DNA of 64,000 nt from Streptomyces sp. 1222.5. GTDB taxonomy: Bacteria; Actinomycetota; Actinomycetes; Streptomycetales; Streptomycetaceae. Position numbers and translations under genes: made by a program. Of the stretch, positions 1-8,763 are shown piece after piece (positions within the stretch are counted from its first letter, which is position 1; every line of letters starts with the position of its first letter). Below the pieces are notes generated by a model, which saw nothing but the letters and a program-made list of their open reading frames with translations, searched no databases and had not been told where the DNA came from. The DNA lies in NCBI RefSeq assembly GCF_900105245.1, contig NZ_FNSZ01000001.1:8598164-8662163 (forward strand), in the 5' to 3' direction.

Positions 1-936
1 GCCGGTTCCTCGCGTCAGTCAACTCCTGTACCTGGCTTGCCAGGCTCCGGTCCGGTTCACTGCGTAGCAGGGCGGCGACGATCTCCAGCGCCAGGGGAAG
101 GTACCCGCACAGTTTTGCCAGGCGCTCTGCTGCCTCGGGCTCGGCGGAGACCCGCTCGTCGCGGGTGCCGTCGGCGCACAGAACCTGCTGGACGAGGTCC
201 ACGGCCTCGCGGGGGGTGAGGGGCGCCAGATCCACACGGTGGCCCCGCAACGCGGCCAGGGACTGCCGCGAGGTCACCAAGCCGCGGTGCGGAGGCTGCG
301 GAAGGAGCGCGGAGACCTGTCCCACGCTGCGCACATTGTCCAGGACCACGAGCAAGGGGCGGCCTTCGGCCGTCAGACGGTCGAGAGCGATCCGCCATGT
401 GTCCAGCTTGCCCTGGGTGGTCACTGGGATGTCCGCTCTTCTGACGCCCAGGGCGCCCAGGAACTGGTCCGCGACCTCGCCCGGTGTCCGCTCCTGCTGG
501 GGGCTGTAGCCGTACAGGTCGGCGAAGAGGACGCCGCCGGTGAACCAGCCGCGTGCCCGGTGGGCGGCCTGCAGGGCGAGGGCGGTCTTGCCGACGGCCT
601 CGACGATCGGGGCTCGTCCGGCGCGCCCTGTTCAGCGGCGGCCTGGCGGCGCAGTTCCAGTAAATCGTCCCGGTCAAGACCCAGATTGCTGGCGATGGCG
701 GCGACGGTCCGCGCTGACGGAACCTTCGGCTGGTTGAGGGCATTGCTCACCGTCGTGCGCCCCACCTTGATCCGTCTGGCCAACTGTGTCGTGCTCAGTC
801 CGGACTTCGCGAGACCATCCGCGAGGCGTGCCTGGAGTGTGGCCAGCGCCGTCCGTGGCTCACCCGTTTCACCCCGGTCTTCCGACTTGTCACCCAATTC
901 GTCCCCCCGGTCTGCGTGCACGCCGCTGTTCAGCAA
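1..936 (-). pseudogene. XRE-type HTH / NB-ARC (STAND) regulator, frameshifted and cut by the window edge
   Basis: Two minus-strand frames together make one protein. The first starts at a TTG (936) and encodes a helix-turn-helix containing TTQLARRIKVGRTTVSNAL; it is meaningful to about 615. The second frame, open from about 620 to the window edge, reads as an NB-ARC ATPase: VGKTALALQAAHRARGW (end of the P-loop), GRPLLVVLDNVRS (Walker B), GLVTSRQ, and CGYLPLALEI (GLPL motif). The register changes near 610-620, and the P-loop reads IVEAVGKT, so the first glycine of GxxxxGKT is missing and the usual linker is absent. Known relatives are AfsR/STAND-type signalling ATPases. I infer a small deletion that inactivated the gene. 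The C-terminal repeats lie outside the window. Confidence 0.7.
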
Positions 937-1022
937 TGTTCATCTTCGTCGCGCTGAACCATGCCAAACACCGAATCCGGGACCTTCGAGGAGTCCAATT
1001 CCGACGCCCTTGGGAGCGTGAA

Positions 1023-1223
1023 GTGTCCGATCTCGCCGCTGTGTTGTTCACCATCGCCTTCGTACTGATCGCCGCGTTCCTTGCTGCGGCGGTCGCTGGC
1101 AAGATCGCCCGTCTCGACGGCGCGACCTACCCCGCCGCCCTGCTACGCGCGGCGACCGCCTTCGCCGCCGTGCTCACCCTCGCCACCGCCGTCACCACGG
1201 CCCTTGCCGACATCCTCGGGTGA
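1023..1223 (+). CDS. small two-helix membrane protein
   Basis: A 66-residue protein from a GTG at 1023, with a GGGAG ribosome site a few bases upstream. A longer open frame exists upstream, but its sequence is Arg/Pro-rich and overlaps the opposite-strand regulator, so the short start is preferred. Two hydrophobic segments, about residues 4-26 and 38-60, flank a short charged loop (GKIARLDGATYP). No family was recognised. It is divergent from the XRE/NB-ARC gene and may share its promoter region. Confidence 0.55.
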   Translation: MSDLAAVLFTIAFVLIAAFLAAAVAGKIARLDGATYPAALLRAATAFAAVLTLATAVTTALADILG

Positions 1224-1723
1224 CCGGCGAGGAGCGGACCGTGCCCGGAGAATGGCGTAACCCGACTCCACCACGCCGCTCCCCGGCCCCCGCTCCTCCT
1301 GCTCACCGGCGCCGGAACCAGCACTGGTACCGGCGATGATGCGCCCGTCTGCGTCCCGCCGGACGTGTACCTTCCGCGCCCGCGGGGCAGGGCCCGGCCG
1401 GGAGCTGCTCGGTGAATTGCTCGGAGTGGGAGCGCAGGCCCGGGAGGACGGCGATGAGGCCCGCGCAGGTGCTCTGCCTTGCGGCTGAGCATGGTGCAGG
1501 CCGGGGACTGAAGCGAACGACGGTCGTCGCGGCGGGCGGCGCGCCGCCGGGGCGTCGCGGAGCGGGCGGTGCGTCGGCGGACGGCGGCCAGAGCGGCTGC
1601 CACGTACAGCCCTTCGCGGGCGGCGATGGCTTCCGCGGTGTCGGCCGGTGCGCCGGTGTCGGCAGCGGCCAGGCAGTCGTAGGCGGCCCGCAGCGCGGGG
1701 TCGGTTAACCGAGGACGGGCCAT
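1127..1723 (-). CDS. uncharacterised protein, doubtful beyond its N-terminus
   Basis: An ATG at 1723 follows a good GAGGAG site. The first 55 or so residues look coding (MARPRLTDPALRAAYDCLAA and an Ala-rich helix) and contain a TTA leucine codon near the start, which in streptomycetes makes translation depend on the bldA tRNA. Beyond that the frame becomes Arg/Pro/Gly-rich, and another frame looks equally plausible (KVHVRRDADGRIIAGTS). The true gene may therefore be shorter or frameshifted. Its 3' end overlaps the convergent small membrane protein gene. No function is suggested. Confidence 0.3.
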   Translation of the reverse strand: MARPRLTDPALRAAYDCLAAADTGAPADTAEAIAAREGLYVAAALAAVRRRTARSATPRRRAARRDDRRSLQSPACTMLSRKAEHLRGPHRRPPGPALPLRAIHRAAPGRALPRGRGRYTSGGTQTGASSPVPVLVPAPVSRRSGGRGAAWWSRVTPFSGHGPLLAGHPRMSARAVVTAVARVSTAAKAVAARSRAAG

Positions 1724-1752
1724 GGGGGAGCTCCTCAAGGGGTGTGGGCATG

Positions 1753-1790
1753 CCGAAGGCCCCGGTACCGAGGGGCACCAGGGCCTTCGG
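1753..1790 (-). terminator. hairpin between the cupin gene and the downstream small gene
   Basis: A perfect 10-bp stem (CCGAAGGCCC with GGGCCTTCGG) with an 18-base loop lies 113 bases after the cupin stop and 30 bases before the next minus-strand start. There is no clear T-run, so it may be a terminator or a readthrough attenuator. Confidence 0.45.
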
Positions 1791-1902
1791 GGAATGCCGC
1801 TGCAGCGGTGAGGTGGACAGTTCGTGCGCGCTGCTTTCAGCGGAGCAAGCAGGAGGTGAGCGGACGGTCGGCGGCGTCGGGGTCTTGGTCGCGGAGCCGG
1901 GT

Positions 1903-2400
1903 CTACTCGGCCGCCGCCTCCAGGGTGGCGCGCCAGAGCGGGCTGTCGACGTAGTGGTTGTCGTACAGCTCGGAGGAGTCCTTGATCTCCTGGGGGCTCG
2001 CCTCGCCGCGCATGACGCGGCCGAGCAGGCGCAGGTAGTCGAAGCGCGGCATGCCGGGCGTGAAGGTGAACAGCACGTCGGCCGTGGAGCCGGGGGCCGC
2101 GGCGAAGGCGTGCGGGGTGTGCGGCGGGACAAGCAGGAAGTCGCCCTCGTTCAGCGTCGTCACCTCGTCGTCCACCAAGACCTGGAGCGCGCCGCCTATC
2201 ACGAAGAACAGCTCCGAGGCCCGCGTGTGGAAGTGCGCCGGGGCCCCGACCGCGCCCTTCGCGAACGTCGAACGGTAGCTGGTGATCGGGCTGCCGTCGG
2301 TGCCGCAGTCGGCCAGCAGCGTCATCGTGCTGCTCGGGTCACTGGTCGTCTCCGCCTCGCCGGCACGGGTCAGGACGGGCTTCAGCGTGTTGGTGCTCAT
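1903..2400 (-). CDS. cupin-domain protein
   Basis: A 165-residue single-domain cupin. The core has the two cupin motifs: HFHTRASELFFVIGG (His-x-His and Glu ligands, around residues 57-70) and VPPHTPHAF (second His, around residue 98). Cupins of this size bind a metal and act as small dioxygenases, isomerases or ligand sensors. The substrate cannot be told here. The ATG at 2400 is preceded by GGGGAGATACC, a good ribosome site. It lies downstream of the hydrolase in the same direction, with a gap of about 160 bases, so it may have its own promoter. A second unrelated cupin is at 43.4 kb. Confidence 0.85.
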   Translation of the reverse strand: MSTNTLKPVLTRAGEAETTSDPSSTMTLLADCGTDGSPITSYRSTFAKGAVGAPAHFHTRASELFFVIGGALQVLVDDEVTTLNEGDFLLVPPHTPHAFAAAPGSTADVLFTFTPGMPRFDYLRLLGRVMRGEASPQEIKDSSELYDNHYVDSPLWRATLEAAAE

Positions 2401-2562
2401 GGTGGTATCTCCCCTGGTCAGCGGCCGTTCCGGTGTTCCCTCCCGGCCTTGTGTTCACAACTCTATGACGGGAAAAGACCCATGAACTGGTTCATTTCTG
2501 ATGAGTAATCATGGGTCAATTGGCCGATGCCGGAGGGGCCCTGGCCGTCGGAATGGGCTCCC

Positions 2563-3648
2563 TCACGTGGCCGCGACCTGCTCCTGGTTCGCAACCAGGG
2601 GACGGACCTTGGTCAGCATGAGGCGCAGGAACTGCTCGGGGTGGCGGAAGGACGCGAAGTGGCTCGCGTCCTCGATCAGCGCGAACTCCTTGTGCGGGGC
2701 CTGCACGTCGTCGAAGAACCGCTTGGCCCGCTCGGTGGGGGTGAGGACGTCCCGGTCGCCCTGGAAGATGAAGAACGGCATGTCGAAGGCAGTGCCGTCG
2801 GCCCAGTCGTCGAAGCCGGCAGTGGCGGGGAGGACCTGCTCGGAGAGTCTCATGCCCTTGCCGAGGGCGCCGAGCTCGGCGAGCGAGTGCAACGGGGAGA
2901 ACCAGAGCGACTTCATGACCACGGACTTGATGGTGGAGAAGGTCAGTGGGTCGCTGGTGGCCGCGATCTTGGCGTAGGCGCCGAACTGCTCGGCGGTCCA
3001 GGTCCGCGTGTCGGCGCCCGCCTCCTCGAGGGCGGCGAGTTCCTTGCGCTTGCCGGCGGTGTGCAGCCGGCCGAGCAGCGCGCGGTGGGCGGTGTCGTCG
3101 CGGCCGGCGTCGTGGATGTTCTGGTCGGTGCCGACGTAGGCGGAGTACAGGTCGGGGTATTGGCGGGCCAGGCGCAGTCCGAAGGTGCTGCCGAAGGAGT
3201 TGGCCACCAGGACGACCCGGTCGACGCCCAGCCTGGCGCGCACGTGGTGGGTGACCTCGACGGCGTCCTCGTACATCCGGGCGAAGCTCAGCTCGCCCTG
3301 GCGGTCGGCTCCGGAGCGGCGAAGGGTCTTTCCGGTGCCGCGCATGTCCCAGCGGACGATGGTGAAGTGCTTCTCCCAGACTCGGGTCCGCGGTCCGTAG
3401 ATGGCGTTGGAGGCGCCGGGTCCACCATGGATCTCCAGCACGACCGGGTTGTCGTGGGCCTCGCCGCGGACCGAGATCCACTGCTCGATTCCCCCGATGC
3501 GCACGAACCCCTGCTCGTCGATGCCGCTGGGCGTGTCGATCCGCATCAGCCGTGCGCCCGCGGCCTGCTTGAGCCGGCGGTGGCCGAGGGTCCCGGCGAC
3601 GGGCGCGGCGAGAGCGGTGGCGGATGCGATGAGAACGGCGCTGATCAC
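2563..3648 (-). CDS. alpha/beta hydrolase of the proline iminopeptidase-like (S33) type
   Basis: A 361-residue alpha/beta-hydrolase. It starts at GTG 3648 after GGGGAGTAACC. The oxyanion-hole motif HGGPGAS (about residue 74), the nucleophile elbow VANSFGS, the acid FQGDRDVLTP and the final histidine DASHFASF are all in order, so the catalytic triad is complete. HGGPG is characteristic of prolyl aminopeptidases and related hydrolases. The elbow has Ala-Asn-Ser rather than the usual Gly-x-Ser. The first 20 residues are hydrophobic (SAVLIASATALAAPVAG) and may anchor or export the protein. It is divergently arranged with a TetR regulator with two operators between them, which suggests direct repression. 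Confidence 0.85.
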   Translation of the reverse strand: MISAVLIASATALAAPVAGTLGHRRLKQAAGARLMRIDTPSGIDEQGFVRIGGIEQWISVRGEAHDNPVVLEIHGGPGASNAIYGPRTRVWEKHFTIVRWDMRGTGKTLRRSGADRQGELSFARMYEDAVEVTHHVRARLGVDRVVLVANSFGSTFGLRLARQYPDLYSAYVGTDQNIHDAGRDDTAHRALLGRLHTAGKRKELAALEEAGADTRTWTAEQFGAYAKIAATSDPLTFSTIKSVVMKSLWFSPLHSLAELGALGKGMRLSEQVLPATAGFDDWADGTAFDMPFFIFQGDRDVLTPTERAKRFFDDVQAPHKEFALIEDASHFASFRHPEQFLRLMLTKVRPLVANQEQVAAT

Positions 3649-3665
3649 GGTTACTCCCCGAAACT

Positions 3666-3701
3666 GTGTATCGAATACGCAATTGAGTGTATGTTATACA
3701 C
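3666..3701. promoter_or_regulatory. two tandem TetR-type operators
   Basis: Two 15-bp palindromes of the form GTGTAT-N3-ATACrC sit at 3666-3680 (GTGTATCGAATACGC) and 3687-3701 (GTGTATGTTATACAC). Their centres are 21 bp apart, two helical turns, so two dimers could bind on the same DNA face. A longer 10-bp inverted repeat also joins 3662-3671 with 3696-3705. The sites lie in the AT-rich gap between the divergent hydrolase and TetR genes. Confidence 0.75.
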
Positions 3702-3748
3702 AGTTACGGCGGAGCGTCAATCATCAGCCCGAACAGACCGAGGAGGGC

Positions 3749-4483
3749 ATGGCTGTGAGCAAGGCGAGCAGGGAGAAGAAGCGCGACCCGAAGGCGAGCC
3801 TGGCGCTGCTGTGGGGAGAGCAGGAGCAGCCGCGGCGCGGCCCGAAGCCCTCGCTGACCGCCGATCGCATCGTCGCCGGTGCCATCGCGATCGCCGACGC
3901 GGAAAGCCTGGACGCGGTCTCCATGCAGCGCGTCGCCGCCGACCTGGGCGTCACCACCATGGCGCTGTACCGGTACTTCCCCGGCAAGGCCGAACTGACC
4001 GACCTGATGGTCGACTCCGCCCTCGGCGTCCCCTCCGAGGCCGTCGCCGAGGCGCACGGCTGGCGCGCAGGGCTCACCGAGTGGGCCCGTCAGTGCTGGG
4101 CGCTCTACCGCCGCCACCCCTGGATCCTGACCGCCACCGCCATGCGCCGACAGCTCATGGGTCCCAACCAGCTCGCTTGGCTCGACGCTGCGCTGGACGC
4201 CCTCGCCCCGGCCGGGCTCACGGCCGCTCAGCAGCACGACACCGTCCTGCTGATCATCGGCCACATCCGCAGCCTCGCCCAGCAGCTCGTCCACGCGGAC
4301 GAGGAAGGCAGCGAGGAGTGGAACCGGCTCGCCGGCGAAGTACTGGAGCGCCACGGACACCGTTTCCCCGCGCTCGCCGCGGCCATCGCCGCCGGCGCCT
4401 TCGACCCCCACGGCGGCGACCCACTCGACTTCGGCCTCGACCGGATCCTCGACGGCATCGCCCACCTGATCGACCACCCCTGA
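3749..4483 (+). CDS. TetR-family transcriptional regulator
   Basis: A 244-residue TetR regulator. The ATG at 3749 follows AGGAGGG and is chosen over longer in-frame starts that run into the hydrolase gene. The N-terminal DNA-binding domain (about residues 30-85) has the typical turn VAADLGVTTMALYRYFPGK. The C-terminal part, with TVLLIIGHIRSLAQQ, matches the ligand-binding domain of TetR_C-type repressors. It is divergent from the S33-like hydrolase, and the two palindromes between them are the probable binding sites. It probably represses itself and the hydrolase. The inducer is unknown. Confidence 0.9.
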   Translation: MAVSKASREKKRDPKASLALLWGEQEQPRRGPKPSLTADRIVAGAIAIADAESLDAVSMQRVAADLGVTTMALYRYFPGKAELTDLMVDSALGVPSEAVAEAHGWRAGLTEWARQCWALYRRHPWILTATAMRRQLMGPNQLAWLDAALDALAPAGLTAAQQHDTVLLIIGHIRSLAQQLVHADEEGSEEWNRLAGEVLERHGHRFPALAAAIAAGAFDPHGGDPLDFGLDRILDGIAHLIDHP

Positions 4484-4564
4484 ACGGCGGGGCCGACACC
4501 TGCCGCCACCCCCCACCCGGGTCCTCAGCCGCGCCTGTTCCGCCGCCGATGAGGAGATCTGCCG

Positions 4565-5155
4565 ATGCCCACCCCTGCGCACGTTCTCGCTGCGCCCGTC
4601 GACGAGGGCGGGGAGTTCGTCTTCGCGCACGCCTTCGACAGGGGGATCCGTGTCAGGATGCGGGGCCTGACCTGTCGCGTCGACGAACGGCCCCGCCGAC
4701 TCCGTGGTGTCGTTGCCCCGCTGTACGGCGGAATCATCCGCGGCATGGAGCCCCTGCAGGACTTCGTGGCCGACTTCGTGGAGCACGCAGTCGACGACCC
4801 GCACAAGCCGCTGCCTCCGGGCCGCATCCGCGACACTCGGCCCGTGGTCGCACGGACCGGCTCCGACACCCTGTCCAGCCGCATGCACTTCTCCTACAGC
4901 GCCCTGTCGCCGCTGCCCACCGTCGGCCCGTGGGACGGCGCCGCGGCCGAGCTGCTCCTCAGCCAACGTCCGCTGCCAGCAGCACCGGCATATGGGGTTC
5001 TTCGCCACGGGCCTGCCGGAGCTCCCCGCCGGCGCCGCGCCGGACACCTGCCCGCGGCCGTCATCAGCCGGGAGCGGGCCGAACACATCGCCGCGTACCT
5101 GCAAGCTCGGGCGGGCCAGGTCCTCCACCGCCTGGGGCAGGCTGCGCGGCGGTAA
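4565..5155 (+). CDS. uncharacterised protein
   Basis: A 196-residue frame starting at ATG 4565 after AGGAG. Residues 1-140 have normal codon use and a protein-like pattern (for example EPLQDFVADFVEHAVDD). After about residue 140 the sequence turns Ala/Arg-rich, yet the end (ERAEHIAAYLQARAGQVLHR) again looks helical. A frameshift inside it is possible. It follows the TetR gene by 80 bases in the same direction and may be cotranscribed. No family was recognised. Confidence 0.45.
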   Translation: MPTPAHVLAAPVDEGGEFVFAHAFDRGIRVRMRGLTCRVDERPRRLRGVVAPLYGGIIRGMEPLQDFVADFVEHAVDDPHKPLPPGRIRDTRPVVARTGSDTLSSRMHFSYSALSPLPTVGPWDGAAAELLLSQRPLPAAPAYGVLRHGPAGAPRRRRAGHLPAAVISRERAEHIAAYLQARAGQVLHRLGQAARR

Positions 5156-5400
5156 GGGGGTGTGTGCGCGAAGGCGGCGGTGCAGCTGCACCTACCAGCG
5201 CCTGATGCCGCTGGAGAAGGGGATGGCGGGCGAATGGCGGACTGTCGGCGGTGGACAAGTGGGGTGGGCTGCCGTGCGCCTGCCCAGAGCGCGGCGGAAC
5301 ATCCCGGCCGCCCACGGGCCTGCCTCTCGACGGGGTGTCGCGCCGTGCACAGGAGGCTGTCGTGTGGCTTGTACCCGCCTGCTGCCAGCCCCTTTTCTGG

Positions 5401-5796
5401 TCAGGGGACGCCGATTTCGGTGTAGTCACCGTCGTTGCGGCTGTGCTGCGTGGGCGGGTTGGCTGCGGGGGTGGTGAGGTGGTCCAGGACATTGGTGATG
5501 TGGAGCATGCGGTCGAGGAAGCCCGGCCGGCAGTCCAGGTGGAGGGTGGCACCGGTGGTGCTGGTGCGGCGGTGGATCATCAGCAGGGCGGAGAGGCCTG
5601 AGGAGTCGATGGCGGTCAGCTCCCCGAAATCGAGATGCACGTCGCGCAGCGCAAGATCGTGGGTGAGCTGGGTGGTTACCGCGTCGAGCAATTCGTCGCT
5701 GGTGTCGTAGTCGAGGTCGCCTGTGAGCCGCACGGTCAGGACGGGCGGTGCGCAGTGCACGGTGGCGGTGAATTCGGTGGAGGGCAGGTTGCTCAT
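5401..5796 (-). CDS. STAS-domain anti-sigma factor antagonist
   Basis: A 131-residue single STAS domain. The core reads LTVRLTGDLDYDTSDELLDA, then LDFGELTAIDSSGLSALLMI, which holds the conserved Asp-Ser-Ser phosphorylation motif. Such proteins bind and inactivate anti-sigma kinases when dephosphorylated. Its ATG overlaps the stop of the cobalamin-binding gene (ATGA), so it is translationally coupled as the last gene of a three-gene operon with a PP2C phosphatase. The phosphatase is the likely activator of this STAS protein. A C-terminal tail of about 20 residues after the domain is unusual. No cognate anti-sigma kinase is visible in the window. Confidence 0.9.
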   Translation of the reverse strand: MSNLPSTEFTATVHCAPPVLTVRLTGDLDYDTSDELLDAVTTQLTHDLALRDVHLDFGELTAIDSSGLSALLMIHRRTSTTGATLHLDCRPGFLDRMLHITNVLDHLTTPAANPPTQHSRNDGDYTEIGVP

Positions 5797-6869
5797 GCGT
5801 GTGTGGTGGGGCCGGGAGCGGGGCGGGTGACGTGCTCGGTCAGCGCGGTTGTGCCCTGCTGGATGAGCGCCAGGGCGCGCGGGAAGTCGCGAAGCTGCTC
5901 CGCGAGGAGGCCGAGCCCGGTGATGAGGGAGTGGGCGGGCACGTTGCGCGCTTCGAGGATTCCCGCTGTCCACGTCAGAAAGCTGCTGAATATCTCCGCA
6001 TCGTTGACGTAGAGGGCGGTGGCGAGGAAGTCGACTATGTGGGCGAGGTCCTCGGCGGTGTGCTCGCGCTGGGCATCCGTGTAGGAGCGCATCGCGGGGA
6101 AGCGGTTCTCGAGGTCGACGAGGGTCTGCTTGACCAGCTGGGAACGCGTCCGGACGACCAGGGTGTATTCCTGGTCGGCCAGGTGCGGCAGGTCGTCGAC
6201 GACCTGACGGACGGCGGTCGCGCGGGGCCGGGAGATGCCCGCTTCCAGAGCGGTGGCCGCGCCCCGGGCGTCGGCCGCCCACTGATCGGTGCCCAGACAG
6301 CGGGCGTAGCGGCCGTCGAAGCCGAAGGCGCGCCCACCGGCCATGACAGGTACGCCTATGGCCTGGCAGGCGGTGATGGCCGCATGGGCGGCGGGCAAAC
6401 GGGTTGAGATCGATCCCGACAACAGGACCGCGTCCGCGTTGGTCTGGTGCAGGTGAGCGATCAGGTGCGGGCTGGGTGTCTGGGCGCCCAGATAGTCGAC
6501 CTGCCAGCCACGCAACCGCAGCGTCTCGCCGAGCAGCCGGGCAGGAAAGGTGTGCCACTCGCCGTCCACGCAGCTCACCGTCACCCGGCCGCGCCGCGAA
6601 GCGGCGCGCGGGCGATCGGGGCTGCGGTGGGAAAGGACGGCCATGGCGCGTTCGTTGATGGCGGTGGCCGCGTGCTCCTGGGCGACGGTGATGCGGTCGG
6701 CGGCCCACTCGGTGCCGACCTTCTCCTGGACCAGGGCGATGACGTCGAGGAGGAGAGCCTCGTCGCCGAGGCCGTCTGCCCGCGCGTCGCGCAGGACCTC
6801 GACGGCGAGGTACTCATCCCCTTCGGCCACCGCCTCCCACAGCAGGTCCTGCACCTTCGCCGGTATCAC
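5793..6869 (-). CDS. cobalamin-binding sensor protein with CarH-type light-sensor residues
   Basis: A 358-residue protein without a DNA-binding domain. Residues 1-85 form a four-helix B12-binding-2 module containing W55, E65 and H66 (GTEWAADRITVAQEHAAT). The Trp-x9-Glu-His spacing is that of the adenosylcobalamin photoreceptor CarH. Residues 95-205 form the Rossmann-like B12-binding domain, with H106 in GEWHTFPARL as the likely lower ligand. Residues 215-350 are mostly helical and resemble RsbRD-like sensor or output regions (inference). Starts at GTG 6869, overlapping the PP2C stop (GTGA), and overlaps the STAS start (ATGA). The coupling suggests that it feeds a cobalamin or light signal into the phosphatase/STAS switch. 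Confidence 0.85.
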   Translation of the reverse strand: MIPAKVQDLLWEAVAEGDEYLAVEVLRDARADGLGDEALLLDVIALVQEKVGTEWAADRITVAQEHAATAINERAMAVLSHRSPDRPRAASRRGRVTVSCVDGEWHTFPARLLGETLRLRGWQVDYLGAQTPSPHLIAHLHQTNADAVLLSGSISTRLPAAHAAITACQAIGVPVMAGGRAFGFDGRYARCLGTDQWAADARGAATALEAGISRPRATAVRQVVDDLPHLADQEYTLVVRTRSQLVKQTLVDLENRFPAMRSYTDAQREHTAEDLAHIVDFLATALYVNDAEIFSSFLTWTAGILEARNVPAHSLITGLGLLAEQLRDFPRALALIQQGTTALTEHVTRPAPGPTTHA

Positions 6870-8566
6870 CCGTTAGTCCCTTCGCTTGTGCCGGCACGCC
6901 CGTCGACCACGGACAGGGTGCCTGTCCTGGGCGCACTGATCGCGACGACGGCCATGTCGTCGTGCCGGCCCGCTCCCAGCCACTGAGCGGCCAGCATCTG
7001 AACCCGTTCCACCACCGCTTCAGCGGGCATCCCCGCGCACCCGGCCAGAGCCCGCCTCAGTCGCTGCTCTTCGAACAGTTCATCGCCCAGCGGGCCGCCG
7101 CGGGCCTCGGTGATGCCGTCGGTGTACAGCAGGCACGTCTCGCCCGGGTTCAGCACCGCCGTCACAGTCCGGGCGGACACGTGCGGCAGGGCACCGACCA
7201 ATGTGCCCCGAGTGGGTACCTCTTCCACGGTCCCGTCGGCGCGGACGATGAGCGGCGGCAGATGCCCGGCGCTGGTCAGCCGCAGATGAGCCTTGCCTGC
7301 GCGGCGGCGTACCGAGGCCAGGACGAGTGTGGCGAAGCGGGTGTGGTGGGAGGTGAGCAGGGCGCCGTTGAGCAGGTCGAGGAGGCGCTGGTGGTCGTCG
7401 GCCAGGGGGAGCAGGGCGTGCAGGGTGTTGCGGATCTTGCCGGTCAGCACGGCTGCGTCCAGGCCCTTTCCCGCGACGTCGCCGAGAACGACGACGGTCT
7501 CCTCGGAGGGAGCGCTGCCGGGGTGGACGTCGTAGAAATCACCGCCTACCCGTTCATGGTCCTTGGCCGCACGATAGCTGCCGGCGTAGTCGACGCCGTG
7601 CACCCGGCTCAGGCTGGGCGGCAGCAGCTCCTGCATCAACGTCGTGGTGATGACGGCCTGTTCGGCGTAGAGGCGGGCGGCCGACAATGCGGCGCCGGCC
7701 CGGGCGGCGAAGAGCCGGGCGAAGACCTCCTCGCCTTCGGTGAACACCTGCTCGGTGCTGGAGCGCAGGAGGATGAGGACGCCGGCGGGCACGCCGTGTC
7801 CGGGCAGAGGGGCGACGATCACGGAGCCGACCGGCCCGGCGAATCCCTCCGGGATGACCCAGTCGGGAATCGCGCGGGGGTCTATCCAACGGGCGGGCAC
7901 CGGGGGGAAGCCCTGCAGGGCCTCGGTCAGGCCGGGCACGCTGCTCGGGTCGATCTGGTGAGTGGTCTGGGTGACCGGTCCGCCCCGGCGGGCGTAGGTG
8001 AGGGGGTAACGCCGCCCCTGGGCGGGAGCCACGAGGACGGCGGCCTCGGAGAGATGTTCCGCGGCCATGGAAGCGGCCACCTCCATGCAGCGTGGCACGT
8101 TCAATGTCGACAGCAGCGTCGACGAGGCCTCGGAGAGAATCGCGGATCGTTCCTGCGCACCTCGCAGGGCGGTTTCGGCCAGGCGGCGATCCGTGTAGTC
8201 GACCAGCCACCACACCACGTCACCGTCGGTGGAGGCGGTGGGATGCGCTTCGAAGAAGCGATCGCCGATGTGCCCGGCCAGAGGGCCGGCGTCGCCGTCG
8301 CGCAGTCCGTCGACGACGCACTGGTGTGCGTCGGTCAGCCAGGAAGGTGCTGCCTCGCGCAGCGCAGCGCCGTGTATCGCGTCTGGAAGGAGGGCCGAGG
8401 CGGCCTCGTTGAGGTGTACGAGGCCGCCATGTTGGTCGATGACCAGCACGGGATAGGGGGCATTACCCCACGTGGCACCGACTTTGTCGTCGGCGCTGCG
8501 CGGGCGGGCGGGCGAACCGCGGGAAGCACTCACAAGCGGAGGCACGCATCGTGCGTACCTCACCAC
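6866..8566 (-). CDS. PAS-GAF-PP2C (SpoIIE/RsbU-type) serine phosphatase
   Basis: A protein of about 566 residues. An N-terminal PAS-like segment (PYPVLVIDQHGGLVHLNEAA) is followed by a GAF domain (about residues 150-310) and a C-terminal PP2C/SpoIIE phosphatase. Metal-binding motifs are present: VGGDFYDV, VLGDVAGKGLDAA, LTSAGHLPPL, LLYTDGITEAR and RHDDMAVVAI. Enzymes of this class dephosphorylate STAS anti-anti-sigma factors. Several GTG codons lie near the 5' end (8566, 8563, 8533), so the start is uncertain; the first has GAAGAGGAAGG just upstream. It is the first gene of the coupled operon with the cobalamin sensor and the STAS protein. Confidence 0.9.
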   Translation of the reverse strand: MVRYARCVPPLVSASRGSPARPRSADDKVGATWGNAPYPVLVIDQHGGLVHLNEAASALLPDAIHGAALREAAPSWLTDAHQCVVDGLRDGDAGPLAGHIGDRFFEAHPTASTDGDVVWWLVDYTDRRLAETALRGAQERSAILSEASSTLLSTLNVPRCMEVAASMAAEHLSEAAVLVAPAQGRRYPLTYARRGGPVTQTTHQIDPSSVPGLTEALQGFPPVPARWIDPRAIPDWVIPEGFAGPVGSVIVAPLPGHGVPAGVLILLRSSTEQVFTEGEEVFARLFAARAGAALSAARLYAEQAVITTTLMQELLPPSLSRVHGVDYAGSYRAAKDHERVGGDFYDVHPGSAPSEETVVVLGDVAGKGLDAAVLTGKIRNTLHALLPLADDHQRLLDLLNGALLTSHHTRFATLVLASVRRRAGKAHLRLTSAGHLPPLIVRADGTVEEVPTRGTLVGALPHVSARTVTAVLNPGETCLLYTDGITEARGGPLGDELFEEQRLRRALAGCAGMPAEAVVERVQMLAAQWLGAGRHDDMAVVAISAPRTGTLSVVDGRAGTSEGTNG

Positions 8567-8763
8567 CTTCCTCTTCCGGAAAATAGATGTCGTCCGGCAA
8601 CCGTCCCGTACTCACCCCACCGATGCAAGCCGCCCCGAGAACCCTCATAGGGCCATCACATCTGGCGCACAAACTTAGCGTTACGGCCAACACCGGAACA
8701 GTGGGCGCAGCAGGGGCATTCCGAAGCCAACCTGGTCACCCATACCAGCGGACCATCGCTGAG

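Noticed and set aside
2527..5205. 892-codon open frame on the plus strand
   Set aside because: It is antisense to the hydrolase and out of frame with the TetR gene, and arises from GC-rich codon bias.
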